From contig CAJTOJ010000006.1 in the NCBI GenBank assembly GCA_910577665.1, positions 65,838 through 129,837 on the forward strand: a DNA stretch of 64,000 nt, written 5' to 3'. The notes below the pieces were generated by a model, which was not told the origin of the DNA, searched no databases, and saw nothing but the letters and a program-made list of their open reading frames with translations. This DNA is from an uncultured Acetatifactor sp. (GTDB taxonomy: Bacteria > Bacillota > Clostridia > Lachnospirales > Lachnospiraceae). This document shows positions 43,892 through 54,225 of this stretch, piece after piece. A program made the translations under genes and the position numbers. Positions within the stretch are counted from its first letter, which is position 1. Each line of letters begins with the position of its first letter.

Positions 43892-44494
43892 TTACTTGAC
43901 CATCCCGATGTCTGTCAGAGGCCAGACACGGAACAATATCTTACCCACTAGATATTCCTCACTGATACTGCCTATCGTACTGCTCCTGCTATCCACGGAC
44001 GTAGCCCGGTGGTCTCCCAGCACAAAGATTCGCCCCTCCGGCACCTGGTACGGAAGTGTGATGTCACAGATCCCCAGTGATTTCTCTGTGACATAAGGTT
44101 CATCCAGGAGCACATTATTCACATACACATTGCCGTCCTTGTCGATATCCACCCAGTCACCGGCAACAGCTATCACACGTTTCACCAGAATATTGTTGTT
44201 ATAGTAAAAGGCTACCACCTCGCCGGTCTTGTAATCTGATCCGCTCAGTGCCACCACGATATCTCCGTTCCAAAGGGTCTCCGTCATGGAAGTTCCAGTG
44301 ATCTGTAGCACCGGCAGGAAAATCACCGCCACCAATACCGCAGCCGCAGCTACAATCAACAACGTGTAGATAGTACTGCGCATGACCCTGGCAAAAGTAT
44401 GTTTGTGATTCTCTTTCTGCAATTCTGCTTCTATCTGGCTTAAAGAGGGAACTTCCAGTGTTTTTGTCTCTTTCTCCTTTTTCTTCCTTCCCAT
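43892..44494 (-). CDS. lepB: Signal peptidase I (bacterial Ser/Lys type)
   Basis: 200 residues. One N-terminal span (about 40-60) and catalytic Ser69 (ITGTSM) with Lys105 in NNNILVKRVIAV. It also has GDHRATSVDSR, the box E signature. It cleaves Sec signal peptides at the outer membrane face. Its presence inside the pilus operon is usual for sortase pili, where a dedicated peptidase helps assembly. The long charged N-terminus (Lys/Glu-rich, 1-30) is cytoplasmic. Confidence 0.93.
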   Translation of the reverse strand: MGRKKKEKETKTLEVPSLSQIEAELQKENHKHTFARVMRSTIYTLLIVAAAAVLVAVIFLPVLQITGTSMTETLWNGDIVVALSGSDYKTGEVVAFYYNNNILVKRVIAVAGDWVDIDKDGNVYVNNVLLDEPYVTEKSLGICDITLPYQVPEGRIFVLGDHRATSVDSRSSTIGSISEEYLVGKILFRVWPLTDIGMVK

Positions 44495-44504
44495 AATATC
44501 CCTT

Positions 44505-45143
44505 CTATCCTACAGAATCCCGGGACACCTGCCGGTCCAGCCAATTTCCAGCCTGGTCTTGTGTAGACCCTTCCGGCCACTCTTGATCAAAGTCGTCACC
44601 TATATCTATGTCATATCCGTCTTCCGGCTGTGCTGCCTCAGATTCATGGATTCCTGCAGTGTCTCCCATTTCTGTTCCTGGCCCTGGTTCTTCTTGTTCT
44701 CCTGTTGCTTCCTTTTCTCTTATTGCTTCCTCTCCTCCAGGTTCCTCTATATCCTCATACTCCACTGGCTCCGGGAAAATATCTTCCCCAGCCACCAGTC
44801 TGTCATTTAGCATCTTAATATTCTCCAGATACTGGTCCGCTGCCTTCTGGGCCACCTCAAAGATCCCGTTCAAGCGCAAGGAGGCTTCCGCAATGGATCC
44901 TGCCTCCTGGAGTTCGATCCTGCGGGTCGTTCTCTCTTCATGCAGGATATTCTGTAGTTCATGTATCTTCGCATCCTTCTGATCCAGACGTTTCCTCAAG
45001 CGCTCATAGTTCTCATGAAGTTCTGCCAGCTTACTGTCCTTCTCATTCACTGACTGCTTCAGTTCCTCTGTCTCACTCACCTGGGCAAGCAGCAGTTGGA
45101 GGAGTTCGCGTCTACTGAGTTTGTGCATCTCCTTGTCTGTCAT
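44505..45143 (-). CDS. Coiled-coil protein of the pilus cluster
   Basis: 212 residues from MTDKEMHKLSRRE, after AAGGTGG. Residues ~5-115 form a long charged coiled coil (ETEELKQSVNEKDSKLAELH; LQNILHEERTTRRIELQEAG). The second half is acidic and disordered (GEEAIREKEATGEQEEPG). No signal peptide or span, so probably cytoplasmic. It lies between the class C sortase and LepB genes, spaced 51 and 10 bases. It may organise assembly at the membrane; unproven. Not recognised. Confidence 0.7.
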   Translation of the reverse strand: MTDKEMHKLSRRELLQLLLAQVSETEELKQSVNEKDSKLAELHENYERLRKRLDQKDAKIHELQNILHEERTTRRIELQEAGSIAEASLRLNGIFEVAQKAADQYLENIKMLNDRLVAGEDIFPEPVEYEDIEEPGGEEAIREKEATGEQEEPGPGTEMGDTAGIHESEAAQPEDGYDIDIGDDFDQEWPEGSTQDQAGNWLDRQVSRDSVG

Positions 45144-45194
45144 GGTATCTGCCACCTTCCATCCGTCTCTGCCGCTTTCGCCCACAGAGGCTGT

Positions 45195-46010
45195 CTATTT
45201 CTTCCTATATTTAATCAAGAGCCAGATCAGCAACACCAGTAGCATCGGAATGGCTATGGCAGGTGCGACCAGTTTGGGATCCAGTAATGTGGCATCCGGT
45301 GTCACGCGGACTACCACCCCCTCCGCCAGGTTATCTATCCGGACACCCCGTATCAACAGTCGGTGGGTATTGATGCCATACGGGGTACAGGTCACCAATG
45401 TACAGTAATCTTTTCCCCTGGCCAGTTCCAGTTCATCAACCTCTTCTGGCAGGACGATACGGATCTGGTCTACCTGGTAAGTCAATGTATCATTCAGCAC
45501 CTTCAGCATGAAGATATCACCTTCTGCCAGCTGATCCAGGTCTGTAAACAGCCTGGCTGAAGGTAGTCCCCTGTGACCCGACAGTACACAATGGGTACTG
45601 TCACCGCCCACCGGCAGGGAAGAAGATTCAATGTGACCCACTGCCACCTGCAGGATGGCCTCATCCACCCCATGATATACAGGCAATGAAACATCAATGG
45701 ACGGGATCTGGATATATCCCATGATCCCATTGCCGGAGATATTCAGCAGGGACTGGTACTCTGACTTCTCTTCCTCGCTGGGATAATACCGGTTACTTCT
45801 CTTCCAGAGCTGCTCATTATACGCAACAGCCTGGTTCCAGTACGCTTCATATGTCTCATCGTCCATGGAGGCTACCGCCTCTTCATAACTCGCAATCGCC
45901 CTGGACTGGTGAAGGGAGTTCCAATAATTGCTGACTGTAGGATACAGCAGCAAGGACAGGCCTGCAACCAGAATAACTGTTAAAATAATGGTAGATAAAT
46001 GCTTCTTCAT
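45195..46010 (-). CDS. Class C (pilus-polymerising) sortase
   Basis: 271 residues. N-terminal span (8-24), sortase core with catalytic His146 (LSGHRGLPSA), Cys208 (TLVTCTPYGINTHR) and Arg217. A second span lies at the C-terminus (248-267). TPYGINTHRL and the two-span layout indicate class C, which polymerises pilins through a Lys. Just downstream of the backbone pilin gene (107-base gap), so it polymerises that pilin. A typical lid motif before the core is not obvious. Confidence 0.93.
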   Translation of the reverse strand: MKKHLSTIILTVILVAGLSLLLYPTVSNYWNSLHQSRAIASYEEAVASMDDETYEAYWNQAVAYNEQLWKRSNRYYPSEEEKSEYQSLLNISGNGIMGYIQIPSIDVSLPVYHGVDEAILQVAVGHIESSSLPVGGDSTHCVLSGHRGLPSARLFTDLDQLAEGDIFMLKVLNDTLTYQVDQIRIVLPEEVDELELARGKDYCTLVTCTPYGINTHRLLIRGVRIDNLAEGVVVRVTPDATLLDPKLVAPAIAIPMLLVLLIWLLIKYRKK

Positions 46011-46117
46011 TCAGGACTCTCCTTGCTGCTGCACAGGAAGGAGCCGAAACCCCTTCCATATGCAGCAGAGATTACATATGTTACTTGTAATGCTTTATTT
46101 CTTACGACTTTCAGATC

Positions 46118-48208
46118 TTATTTCTCCTTTATCATACGCTTCTTGGTCACAAGCAGAACCACTGCTGCCAGAACCAGGATGCTGCCGGTCACATAGAAGA
46201 TCGTGGTACCGATGCCACCAGTGGAAGGAAGAAGCAGGCCGCTTACGTTGATCACGTTTGCACCGAAGATACCACCATTGTTGGTTGCATCAGCCCAGGT
46301 GATTTCCCATGTGCATGTTTCTTCTCCGCTGGTTACCCCATTTTCAGGCGCATTCCATTTGATTTCAAACTCAATCGGCTCAATTGTATTGTAACCTGCA
46401 GGTGTAATCGTCTCTGTCAGGGTGTATTTGCCGGCGCCAAGACCCTTGAAGGAAATCTTTCCATCTTCGCCTGTTGTCATTTCAATAGCCACATCTACCG
46501 GTACCATCTTGGTCTCTGTTGCTACGGTTTCTACATATTTTACGTTTACATCGGCATACTGGCCAGCAGTACCTTTCACAAGCTTATAAATAGTTACTCC
46601 TACATAATCCGCTGTATCCTCGGGCACAACGAAGTTTCCATTTGCATCTTTAATATAGCCTGTGGTGGTGGTTGCCGTACCTACACCAATTTCTACATAC
46701 GCAGTACCTGTAGGTGCTGTCTCTGTATAAGTTCCATCTACCAGCTTGTAGAATGTACCATTTGCATCTTCTGCATAATACTTCACAGTGTTTGTAACCA
46801 CCTGGTAGGAAGTACCTGTCAATGTGAATTCTGCTCCTGCCAGCACATTCTGTGTAAGATCATCCAGATTAATCTCATCTGCATATTTGGTGATATCCAG
46901 TTCTGTCACATATGTCAGAGTAATATCATCCGGGGTTTCGCCAAGGACAACATCCTCTTCCTCTAAAGGCAGACCCGGGTTCTCCCAGTCCACAGTACCG
47001 CCATACTCCTCATTAGGATCCCGGGAGTATTCCAGTGACCATGTATTCTTGTTGCCCAAATTTCCGATCACAGCATCTTTATTTACCTGTGCCGAATAGG
47101 TTACGATAATCTCTGCGCCAACTTCCCATTTCTGGGTTCCGTCAGCATTCTGCTCCATAATGTCTTTAAATGCAAGCCTGAAGGAATGGTCACCGTTTTC
47201 ATATACATAATAGTCTCCATCCATGTCATAGCACTCGCTGACATGCGTATGACCTTCCTCTGTGCAAATAAGTTCACTCTTTGTACCCTGTGTCAATACC
47301 TTATCACCAATCTTGACCGTAACAGTGCTCTTACCGTCAAATGTCAGGCCATCAGACATTGTATCATTCATGATGAAGTAGTAGTAATCATATCCCACAT
47401 AATTCGGAACCTTACTCGTAATCTGGAAAGTCACATGATCGCCTATACCGGCATTATTTGCATCTCCCCTGTTCTGGGATGGATCATATGTGAACTCTTC
47501 TTCCTGGCAAGTCAGATTGCCGTCTGCATCATAGCAATTTTCCTGACTATGTGTATGGGCCCTTTCAAGTGCATCTGCCCCTGCATAGTAAATTTCCTTT
47601 GTACCACCAGGCACTTCAGATTTTACATTTACCTGTGCATCACCCACAACCTGAAGCAGAAGCCTTGTATATGCGGAATTATTGTCGTTCACCAGTGAAT
47701 CATCCTGATCCTTGACCATATAGTAACCGGATCCAATGACATCAATGGTGTTTCCACCCTTTACACTGTCTGTGTGCACATTTGACAATGCACTGGAAAT
47801 GATGGTTGCAAAGGCATCGATTTCTTTAGCTGTTGTCTTATCGCTGGAGTCAAAAGTGTTTAAAACCTTCGCTACATCTGTGGCATCCTTGCAATCTGCA
47901 AATTTGTTTACATCATTCCCTTCTGCATCTTTTTCCAGGAATGTATCATCTGCTTTTAGGGCAGCCAGTGCAGCATCAATCTTGGTTGCATCAATACCAG
48001 AACCCCATTCGATGTTTGAAAGCTTTCCACCCTCCAAATCACCTTTGAAGATCTGATAAGCCTCATAAACATGATCTGCCTTATCATCCTCGTTCTTGTT
48101 GATGGTAATGGTCCATGGTTTGTTGTCTGCAGCAAATGCAGTCAGGCTCATCCCCAGAACCATCACCATTGCCAGCAAGATGCTGACAATTTTCTTCATA
48201 CGCTTCAT
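46118..48208 (-). CDS. Backbone (SpaA-type) pilin with LPSTG
   Basis: 696 residues from MKRMKKIVS, after GGGAGAG. Signal cleaved near AFA (residue 22). Several isopeptide-type domains: an N-terminal one with TLSNIEWGSG-like strands, a middle one with TFDGKSTVTVKIGDKVL, and a SpaA-like domain with AGEFTLTGTSY-like strand and the E-box TLTETITPAGYN. LPSTG at about 660 precedes a span and a basic tail. Two HxHxxxC units (THSQENCYD; HTHVSECYD) resemble the repeats of the adhesin upstream. Polymerised and anchored by sortase; the pilin Lys motif was not fixed. Confidence 0.93.
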   Translation of the reverse strand: MKRMKKIVSILLAMVMVLGMSLTAFAADNKPWTITINKNEDDKADHVYEAYQIFKGDLEGGKLSNIEWGSGIDATKIDAALAALKADDTFLEKDAEGNDVNKFADCKDATDVAKVLNTFDSSDKTTAKEIDAFATIISSALSNVHTDSVKGGNTIDVIGSGYYMVKDQDDSLVNDNNSAYTRLLLQVVGDAQVNVKSEVPGGTKEIYYAGADALERAHTHSQENCYDADGNLTCQEEEFTYDPSQNRGDANNAGIGDHVTFQITSKVPNYVGYDYYYFIMNDTMSDGLTFDGKSTVTVKIGDKVLTQGTKSELICTEEGHTHVSECYDMDGDYYVYENGDHSFRLAFKDIMEQNADGTQKWEVGAEIIVTYSAQVNKDAVIGNLGNKNTWSLEYSRDPNEEYGGTVDWENPGLPLEEEDVVLGETPDDITLTYVTELDITKYADEINLDDLTQNVLAGAEFTLTGTSYQVVTNTVKYYAEDANGTFYKLVDGTYTETAPTGTAYVEIGVGTATTTTGYIKDANGNFVVPEDTADYVGVTIYKLVKGTAGQYADVNVKYVETVATETKMVPVDVAIEMTTGEDGKISFKGLGAGKYTLTETITPAGYNTIEPIEFEIKWNAPENGVTSGEETCTWEITWADATNNGGIFGANVINVSGLLLPSTGGIGTTIFYVTGSILVLAAVVLLVTKKRMIKEK

Positions 48209-48303
48209 AATCTTACTCTCCCTTCGATTCATTTTGATGCTTTTGAAGCTTTGGTCTTAAAGTTTCACAAAACTGTGCTCCTTTTTCAGATCAAGGAGGA
48301 AAA

Positions 48304-51300
48304 CTACGCCCTCCTTTCTCTGCACTTTTTTCTATACACCAGGCCTGCGCCAAACAGGATGCTCAAGACGCATGCCAATGCATATACGGTTTTAGTGCCT
48401 GTGCCACCGGTTTCGGGAAGTTCAAACTGATAAAGATTGTTGTAATGAATCTTCACCATGTTCTCGTTCTGAATTATCCCTGTGACCGTTCCCCTGTCCG
48501 TACCGGATGTGGATCCACCAGAAATGTCGGGTGTATATGGGTCATCCTCTAAAATGATCCAGTCAGGAGTCCCATCCTCATGATACTTTAATCTGTCCCC
48601 GTCTTTATTTGCAATTACAGGACCAACCTCAGTGATCTTGTAATAGGCACCATCTGGTAAGTAGCTTATTGTGATGTACTCATCTGCCTTCAGTGTAAAG
48701 CAGGCCCCATCCCATATCAAAACATCATTTGAAACAAATTCTGTAAGAGGTTTTCCCTTTTCATCTGTAAGGATCTCCCCATTCTCATCGAATAAGTACC
48801 TGTGTTTCTCATAGGAGAAATTGTGCATCAAAGGCGTCTCCATATTTGCATCTTCATAAAATCCGATGGAAAATCCAAACTCCTCATCCGTTTCCGGACC
48901 AGAAACCTCCTTTTCAATCTGCAGCTGCCCTGTTGTCTGTTTTGGTGTAATAAATGACACCGATGGAAGGGTAAATTGCATCCAGCAAGTAGATCCGGAC
49001 GCTCCTCGCTCCGTATAGAAGAAGGATAACTTATAGTGTCCCGTTGTACCCTTTTCAATATAGTTCCACAGGTTCACATACTCACCAACTGCACCATGCA
49101 CCCCACCAATGTCACAGATAAGCCGGCCATCTACAGAACTGCTTTCCACAACAGGTTTTCCGTCAGCGTCCAGAACCACCTGGTCATCTGCATCTTTTAC
49201 CTTCTTTTCCCCCTGACCCTCCAGGAACACCCACATATCATCGTCACCATAGAAAATATATTCCAACGGTCCGATATAATCCTCTGTTAAGTCAAATTCC
49301 ACTGTGTACCACATACCAAAGTAATGGTTGTGATTCTCTGCATCATCAGAGTTAGGAACATTTTGGGTCTTTCCCTGGTTTGATCCATCCACGTGCTTAA
49401 TAAAATCATAACTCGCAAAAGATCGAAGTCTATCTACTTTTTCAGCACCAAACATTAAATCATGTCCATCACCTCCTGCGGAACTAACCTTGTCTAGAGG
49501 GTAGAAATAATTTGACCACAAAATCCTGGTATTGTTCCAGTTAGGCATACTGGTAAATTTATCTACTTCATTTGCGATAAATTCATTCCCGTTTTCTTTA
49601 ACCGTTGTAGAAATTAATGTATACGTATCCCCCATTCTCTCAAAGGTAAGCGCACCATCATATTCTTTTTTACCAACAGCAGCACCATCATTAAACAGAT
49701 TAGGTACATTTACACCATCAGAATATTGTATTGTGCCATCTTCCTTTAAACTATCCGTCAAGCCAAATGTACAGCCACTAAAAGAATTCCCATTGAGCCC
49801 AAATTCATTTTTATCGGTCTCATTATTAGCCCTATTCAAAAGATTATTTTTCCATTTCACCTCCCCTAACCCAGTTCTGGTCTGACTACTACTATTACCA
49901 AAGCCAAAATTCTGATCTGATACATTGCTATTGATGCCTTGTTTTTCTGTATACATATACCATTCAGCGCCACTAGTATGCGTTACTGCACCATTTCTTG
50001 GTATCTCCGACCCTGTCGGTCCATTTGCACCTATACCAGAATTACTATAAATCTTGCCATTCGATATGTCATAGTCATAGAACTTCATATCATTGACCGG
50101 TGTGTCAGTGGTAAGCACATATATTAAATCTATAACTGCCCCTTCCTTAATCAGAATGAAATCATTCGGGTATTTATCTTTGGTCTCCTGCTTATTCGTA
50201 AAATACCATTCCTTTGCACCACTGTAGCAACTGCTTACATGAGTGGTGTGTTGCTCCTTACAGTCCAGCTCACAGCATTCATAGCTCTCTTTATCCATAT
50301 CTGTATTTGTAATCTCAATTCTTACAAGTTTATAGTTTCCATTTTTAGCCAGTCTGTCAATATAGACCAATCCTGGAGCCATAATAAACTCATAAGCCTT
50401 TTCTTCATATACTTCTATGGTCTGACTTTCAGATGCAATTTTGTTTTTATCCCCTACCGCCTCTGTAGAAAGATATAAAACCGGGAGTCCCATATCTTTA
50501 TTTACTGGCATTCTCCCGCCATCTGTCTGGTCGGTATTAATTACCACTGGCTGTTTTCCCGCATCTCCTGTCTTGCTCTTTCTGACAATATCCAATGTGG
50601 CCCAATATTTAACAGTAAACTTAGGGTTAGCCTGGCTGCTGGACATAACTGTCGTGGTATTCTCTGTACCCTCCGCAACTGTCTCGTAAACCAATGGGAT
50701 ATCTACCGTAGACCTGCTCACCAGCGAAGTGCAGACATTGTCCACAACAAGCCCGTCTTCGCCTTGTACAATGCTGCCGCCAATCAGAGATACATCTCCT
50801 CCCAGATCCAAATTGGGAATCTCTGTCTCTGCATCATCTATGGCCATGACATTGGCTTCCCCGCCTTCCGCAAACTCGATCAGTGCTTCGGTAGGAGTCA
50901 CTTCCACGGTTACCTTACAACCTGTCAAGTCCAGCTTTACATTTTCATAGGTCAATCCATAAGAGAGCACTTGGAGAGATAACAGTTCTTCTTCGGCACC
51001 AGCCTCCTGCGCATATGCGAGAGCAGCATCATACTCCTTGGCATCCTCCCCCAAAGGCTCTACAACCGCCTCCAGGTCCTCGCTGGTCACTTCGCCATCT
51101 GCTGAAGCAATTGTATCCGGATTTTCCTTCCCTGGAGCAGCAACATCTGCATCCCCGCCACTGACACTTGCGCCCTCATTGCTGACACTGCCTTCTATCT
51201 GTACTTTCCTGGCTTCCTCAATCTCTTCCTCTGTAGGCAGGGTTGCTTCCCCTTCCACATGGAATTTCACAGTGAAGGCATCATCTTCGTAGGTGAATGT

Positions 51301-53994
51301 CTTATCCACAGTCACAGTCCTGGCCGGCACTTTCCATCCCAGGGCAATATCGGAGAAGTTGTTCATCTGGAAAGTGGTACTGTTTTTCTCCGCATTGGTT
51401 CCTTCGATACGCTCGTTGCCTGCCTCACCGAAGTGTACCACGGTCACGGGACTGCCTTCTGCCATACCGTTTTCATCCAGAAGCTGCACCGTAACGGTCA
51501 CAGGTGCCTCCGGCTCCACCTCCACGCCTTCTACAGCAAAGCCGATGCGCAGCAGGGCCTGCATGATATTCCCATCATCCTCACCCTGCATCTCCTGGTA
51601 CTGGGCCGCACGCTGGGCATAATATGCTTCATTGCTTTCAGCAGTGATGCGCTCTGCGAAGAGCTTTGCACCTTCTGGCAGGTTGGCCTCCTTCTTGTTA
51701 TAAGTAGCAGTGACAATGAAGTCAGCACCCTTGAAACTCTGTGTAATCTCAATGGCGGCTGCGTCTATGATGCAGTCTTCTGTGTGTACATGTTCTGCAA
51801 CCTGCAGCTGTCCACATACCAGGTTACCATGCTCATCCCGGCAGGCTGCTGTATGCTCATGGGCCCCTGCCTCCGGCAGAGTGCAGGTCAGTACCATCAC
51901 AGACTCACTTCTCTGTCCTTCCACAGGTTCTGTGTCTGTAACTTCTCCATTTCCAGCAGGTTCTGTACCTTCTGTGGATTCCTCTGTCTCCACAGGCGTT
52001 ACAGGCTCCTGGGTATAACATTCTGCACCATGGGTATGCAGTGCAATCTCCTCCAGAGGGCAGAGCAGTTTGCCATCTATGCCATAGCACAAGGCTCCAT
52101 GCATATGAAGGACATAATCCGCCAGGCCACACCGGATGTTTCCATCTTTGTCGTAACAGTCTGCCTCATGGATATGGATCTGTGCCATACAGCCATAACC
52201 GGTTTCCTCGAAGCATTCTTCAGTATGGGCATGTTCCTCCAGAATGCAGATTACATTGCCTTCTCCGTCCTTGCAGACATCCTGGTGGGTATGGGCCGGT
52301 TTTCCACAGTAAGCCACTACAGTGATGGTATCGATACAGGGTTCGGAGGGCTCCATCCGGCAGGTATCGTCATGGTCATGGCGCAGCACTTCTGTCTGGC
52401 CACAGATGAGGACACCACGGACGCCGTAGCATTCCTCTGTATGGGTATGAAGTCCTTCTCCTTCTTCCCCTTCTGCTGCCTCCGCCCTTTCAGGCAGGGT
52501 GCAGATCAGTCTCTCATTCTTGTCGTAGCAGGTCTCGCCATGGCTGTGTACCCAGTAATCTGCGCTTCCGCAACGCAGGTTGCCGTCCTGATCATAGCAG
52601 GCATTGGTGTGAACATGGATCCACTCTGTACAGTAATACGTATTCGAAATATAGCATTCATCCACATGGATGTGTTCTTCCAGTCCACAGATTAGATTCC
52701 CTGCCTCATCATAACAGCCTGCTCCATGGATATGGGCAGTGATGCCGCAATGAGGCTCCTTGTAGCAGTTAGCTTCATGCCTGTGTTCTGTGATCTCACA
52801 GCTTGGTTCGCCTTCCTCATCGTAACAACTTACACCATGGGTATGGGCTGTGATACCGCAGAAAGCCTCCTGGTAGCACTGGTCTCCATGGGAATGTTCC
52901 TCTGCTTTGCAGATAAGAACCTGTGCATAACACTCTTCTGTGTGGACATGGACGGGCTCTTCCAGGTCAGTTTCATCTGCCCCTGGCACAGGGCTGTCAG
53001 TGCCAGTCCCGGGCTGTGTCTCTTCTGACACATCTTCTCCGGTCTGCTGCTGGCCATCATTTCCATCTCCTGCCGGTACCTGGCTGTCCGGTGCAGAAGG
53101 AGTCATCTCCTCCAGACCACAGATAAGCTTCCGGGCCACCTCATAACAGGCATCTACATGGGTATGGCCTGCACTCTCTTCCTGGCCACAGGTGAGCGCT
53201 TCCACCGTGCTCACTGTATAGCAGGCATCCGTGTGGCCATGGCCTGCATTCTCCTCCTGGCCGCAGATAATCTGTTCTGTCTGGCTTATGGTGTAGCAGG
53301 CATCCGTATGGCTATGTTCTGAACCATCTGCCTGTGTCCCCTCTGCCAGGCCACAGGTCAGTTCCCGGTTCTCCATAACGCTCTTGCAGGCATCCGTATG
53401 GCTGTGACCTGCATTCTCCTCCTGGCCACAAGTCAGTTCCCGGTTCTCCGTAACGCTCTTACAGGCATCTGTATGGGTATGGCCTGCGCTCTCCTCCTGG
53501 CCACAGATAAGATTCTTCTCTTCTACATAGCAGGCATCTGTATGCTGGTGGACGGAACTGTCTGCTGCCGTCATGTCCGGTACATCCTGGTTCTCCTGAG
53601 GTACGGGCTCAACGGATGTGCTCTCTGCCGGCGCATTTTCCACAGGCTCCTGGGCGTCAGCCCCCAGGTCAGCATTCTCCTGGGCAGCAGACGCCAGGTC
53701 GGCGTTCTCCTGGACAGCAGATTCCCGGGAACCATCCTCTTGATCCTCCGAGGGAAGAGTCTCCAGGTCTGCATATCCACAGATCAGTTCCTGACCATAG
53801 CATTCCTCCACATGGGTATGTTCCTCCACGCCACAGTAAACGTCCGTTGCCAGGGTCTGGGCCGGTTTCGACAGGATATAGGCTGTTGTGATTACCACTA
53901 CGACCGCCAGAGCCGTCACAGCAACCTTCCATTGCCTGTGCTTATTCTTTTCCCCCAGATATTCACTTGCTTTCTTGAAGATAGAAGAATCCAT
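48304..53994 (-). CDS. Giant Cys/His-repeat adhesin with LPETG
   Basis: 1,896 residues. A short cytoplasmic N-terminus (SSIFKKASEYLGEKNKHRQ), one span (25-43), then about 24 units HxHxxxC(Y), each followed by a Cys ~8-12 residues later (about 58-735). These are spaced by acidic and low-complexity linkers. A Gly/Asp-rich beta region (~740-1150) follows, then a fibro-slime-like domain near 1500-1680 (GPLEYIFYGDDDMWVFLEGQ; SFFYTERGASGSTC), a Spy0128-like domain (LQIEKEVSGPETDEEFGFSI) and LPETGG with span and basic tail. I infer a tip adhesin. Repeats may bind metal or form disulfides. Promoter region at 53995-54225 not fixed. AAGGAGG precedes the start. Confidence 0.9.
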   Translation of the reverse strand: MDSSIFKKASEYLGEKNKHRQWKVAVTALAVVVVITTAYILSKPAQTLATDVYCGVEEHTHVEECYGQELICGYADLETLPSEDQEDGSRESAVQENADLASAAQENADLGADAQEPVENAPAESTSVEPVPQENQDVPDMTAADSSVHQHTDACYVEEKNLICGQEESAGHTHTDACKSVTENRELTCGQEENAGHSHTDACKSVMENRELTCGLAEGTQADGSEHSHTDACYTISQTEQIICGQEENAGHGHTDACYTVSTVEALTCGQEESAGHTHVDACYEVARKLICGLEEMTPSAPDSQVPAGDGNDGQQQTGEDVSEETQPGTGTDSPVPGADETDLEEPVHVHTEECYAQVLICKAEEHSHGDQCYQEAFCGITAHTHGVSCYDEEGEPSCEITEHRHEANCYKEPHCGITAHIHGAGCYDEAGNLICGLEEHIHVDECYISNTYYCTEWIHVHTNACYDQDGNLRCGSADYWVHSHGETCYDKNERLICTLPERAEAAEGEEGEGLHTHTEECYGVRGVLICGQTEVLRHDHDDTCRMEPSEPCIDTITVVAYCGKPAHTHQDVCKDGEGNVICILEEHAHTEECFEETGYGCMAQIHIHEADCYDKDGNIRCGLADYVLHMHGALCYGIDGKLLCPLEEIALHTHGAECYTQEPVTPVETEESTEGTEPAGNGEVTDTEPVEGQRSESVMVLTCTLPEAGAHEHTAACRDEHGNLVCGQLQVAEHVHTEDCIIDAAAIEITQSFKGADFIVTATYNKKEANLPEGAKLFAERITAESNEAYYAQRAAQYQEMQGEDDGNIMQALLRIGFAVEGVEVEPEAPVTVTVQLLDENGMAEGSPVTVVHFGEAGNERIEGTNAEKNSTTFQMNNFSDIALGWKVPARTVTVDKTFTYEDDAFTVKFHVEGEATLPTEEEIEEARKVQIEGSVSNEGASVSGGDADVAAPGKENPDTIASADGEVTSEDLEAVVEPLGEDAKEYDAALAYAQEAGAEEELLSLQVLSYGLTYENVKLDLTGCKVTVEVTPTEALIEFAEGGEANVMAIDDAETEIPNLDLGGDVSLIGGSIVQGEDGLVVDNVCTSLVSRSTVDIPLVYETVAEGTENTTTVMSSSQANPKFTVKYWATLDIVRKSKTGDAGKQPVVINTDQTDGGRMPVNKDMGLPVLYLSTEAVGDKNKIASESQTIEVYEEKAYEFIMAPGLVYIDRLAKNGNYKLVRIEITNTDMDKESYECCELDCKEQHTTHVSSCYSGAKEWYFTNKQETKDKYPNDFILIKEGAVIDLIYVLTTDTPVNDMKFYDYDISNGKIYSNSGIGANGPTGSEIPRNGAVTHTSGAEWYMYTEKQGINSNVSDQNFGFGNSSSQTRTGLGEVKWKNNLLNRANNETDKNEFGLNGNSFSGCTFGLTDSLKEDGTIQYSDGVNVPNLFNDGAAVGKKEYDGALTFERMGDTYTLISTTVKENGNEFIANEVDKFTSMPNWNNTRILWSNYFYPLDKVSSAGGDGHDLMFGAEKVDRLRSFASYDFIKHVDGSNQGKTQNVPNSDDAENHNHYFGMWYTVEFDLTEDYIGPLEYIFYGDDDMWVFLEGQGEKKVKDADDQVVLDADGKPVVESSSVDGRLICDIGGVHGAVGEYVNLWNYIEKGTTGHYKLSFFYTERGASGSTCWMQFTLPSVSFITPKQTTGQLQIEKEVSGPETDEEFGFSIGFYEDANMETPLMHNFSYEKHRYLFDENGEILTDEKGKPLTEFVSNDVLIWDGACFTLKADEYITISYLPDGAYYKITEVGPVIANKDGDRLKYHEDGTPDWIILEDDPYTPDISGGSTSGTDRGTVTGIIQNENMVKIHYNNLYQFELPETGGTGTKTVYALACVLSILFGAGLVYRKKCRERRA

Positions 53995-54225
53995 CCGAAT
54001 ACCTCCTTATCCGCAGCTGTCCGTTATACCCCGTCCAGACCCTGCGCCTTAACACACCCTGCTCATTTCACTTGCGAACTGGTCCCGCCAGTCTCTCATA
54101 TCTGCTTCCTATCTATCTGAATGGATATGCTTTTGCTGATTATCTGATTCCACTATACCTTATGCAGGGTTAATAAAACCGTTAATTTTTCTTCCAATGC
54201 GTGTTTTCAATTTAAATTATAGTCC

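Noticed and set aside
51259..52695. 478-aa plus-strand ORF inside the adhesin gene
   Set aside because: It is the antisense frame of the Cys/His repeats; biased codons keep it open. No ribosome site, and the minus-strand protein has clear motifs.
51780..53830. CRISPR or VNTR in the adhesin
   Set aside because: Units are degenerate at DNA level and only the protein motif is kept.
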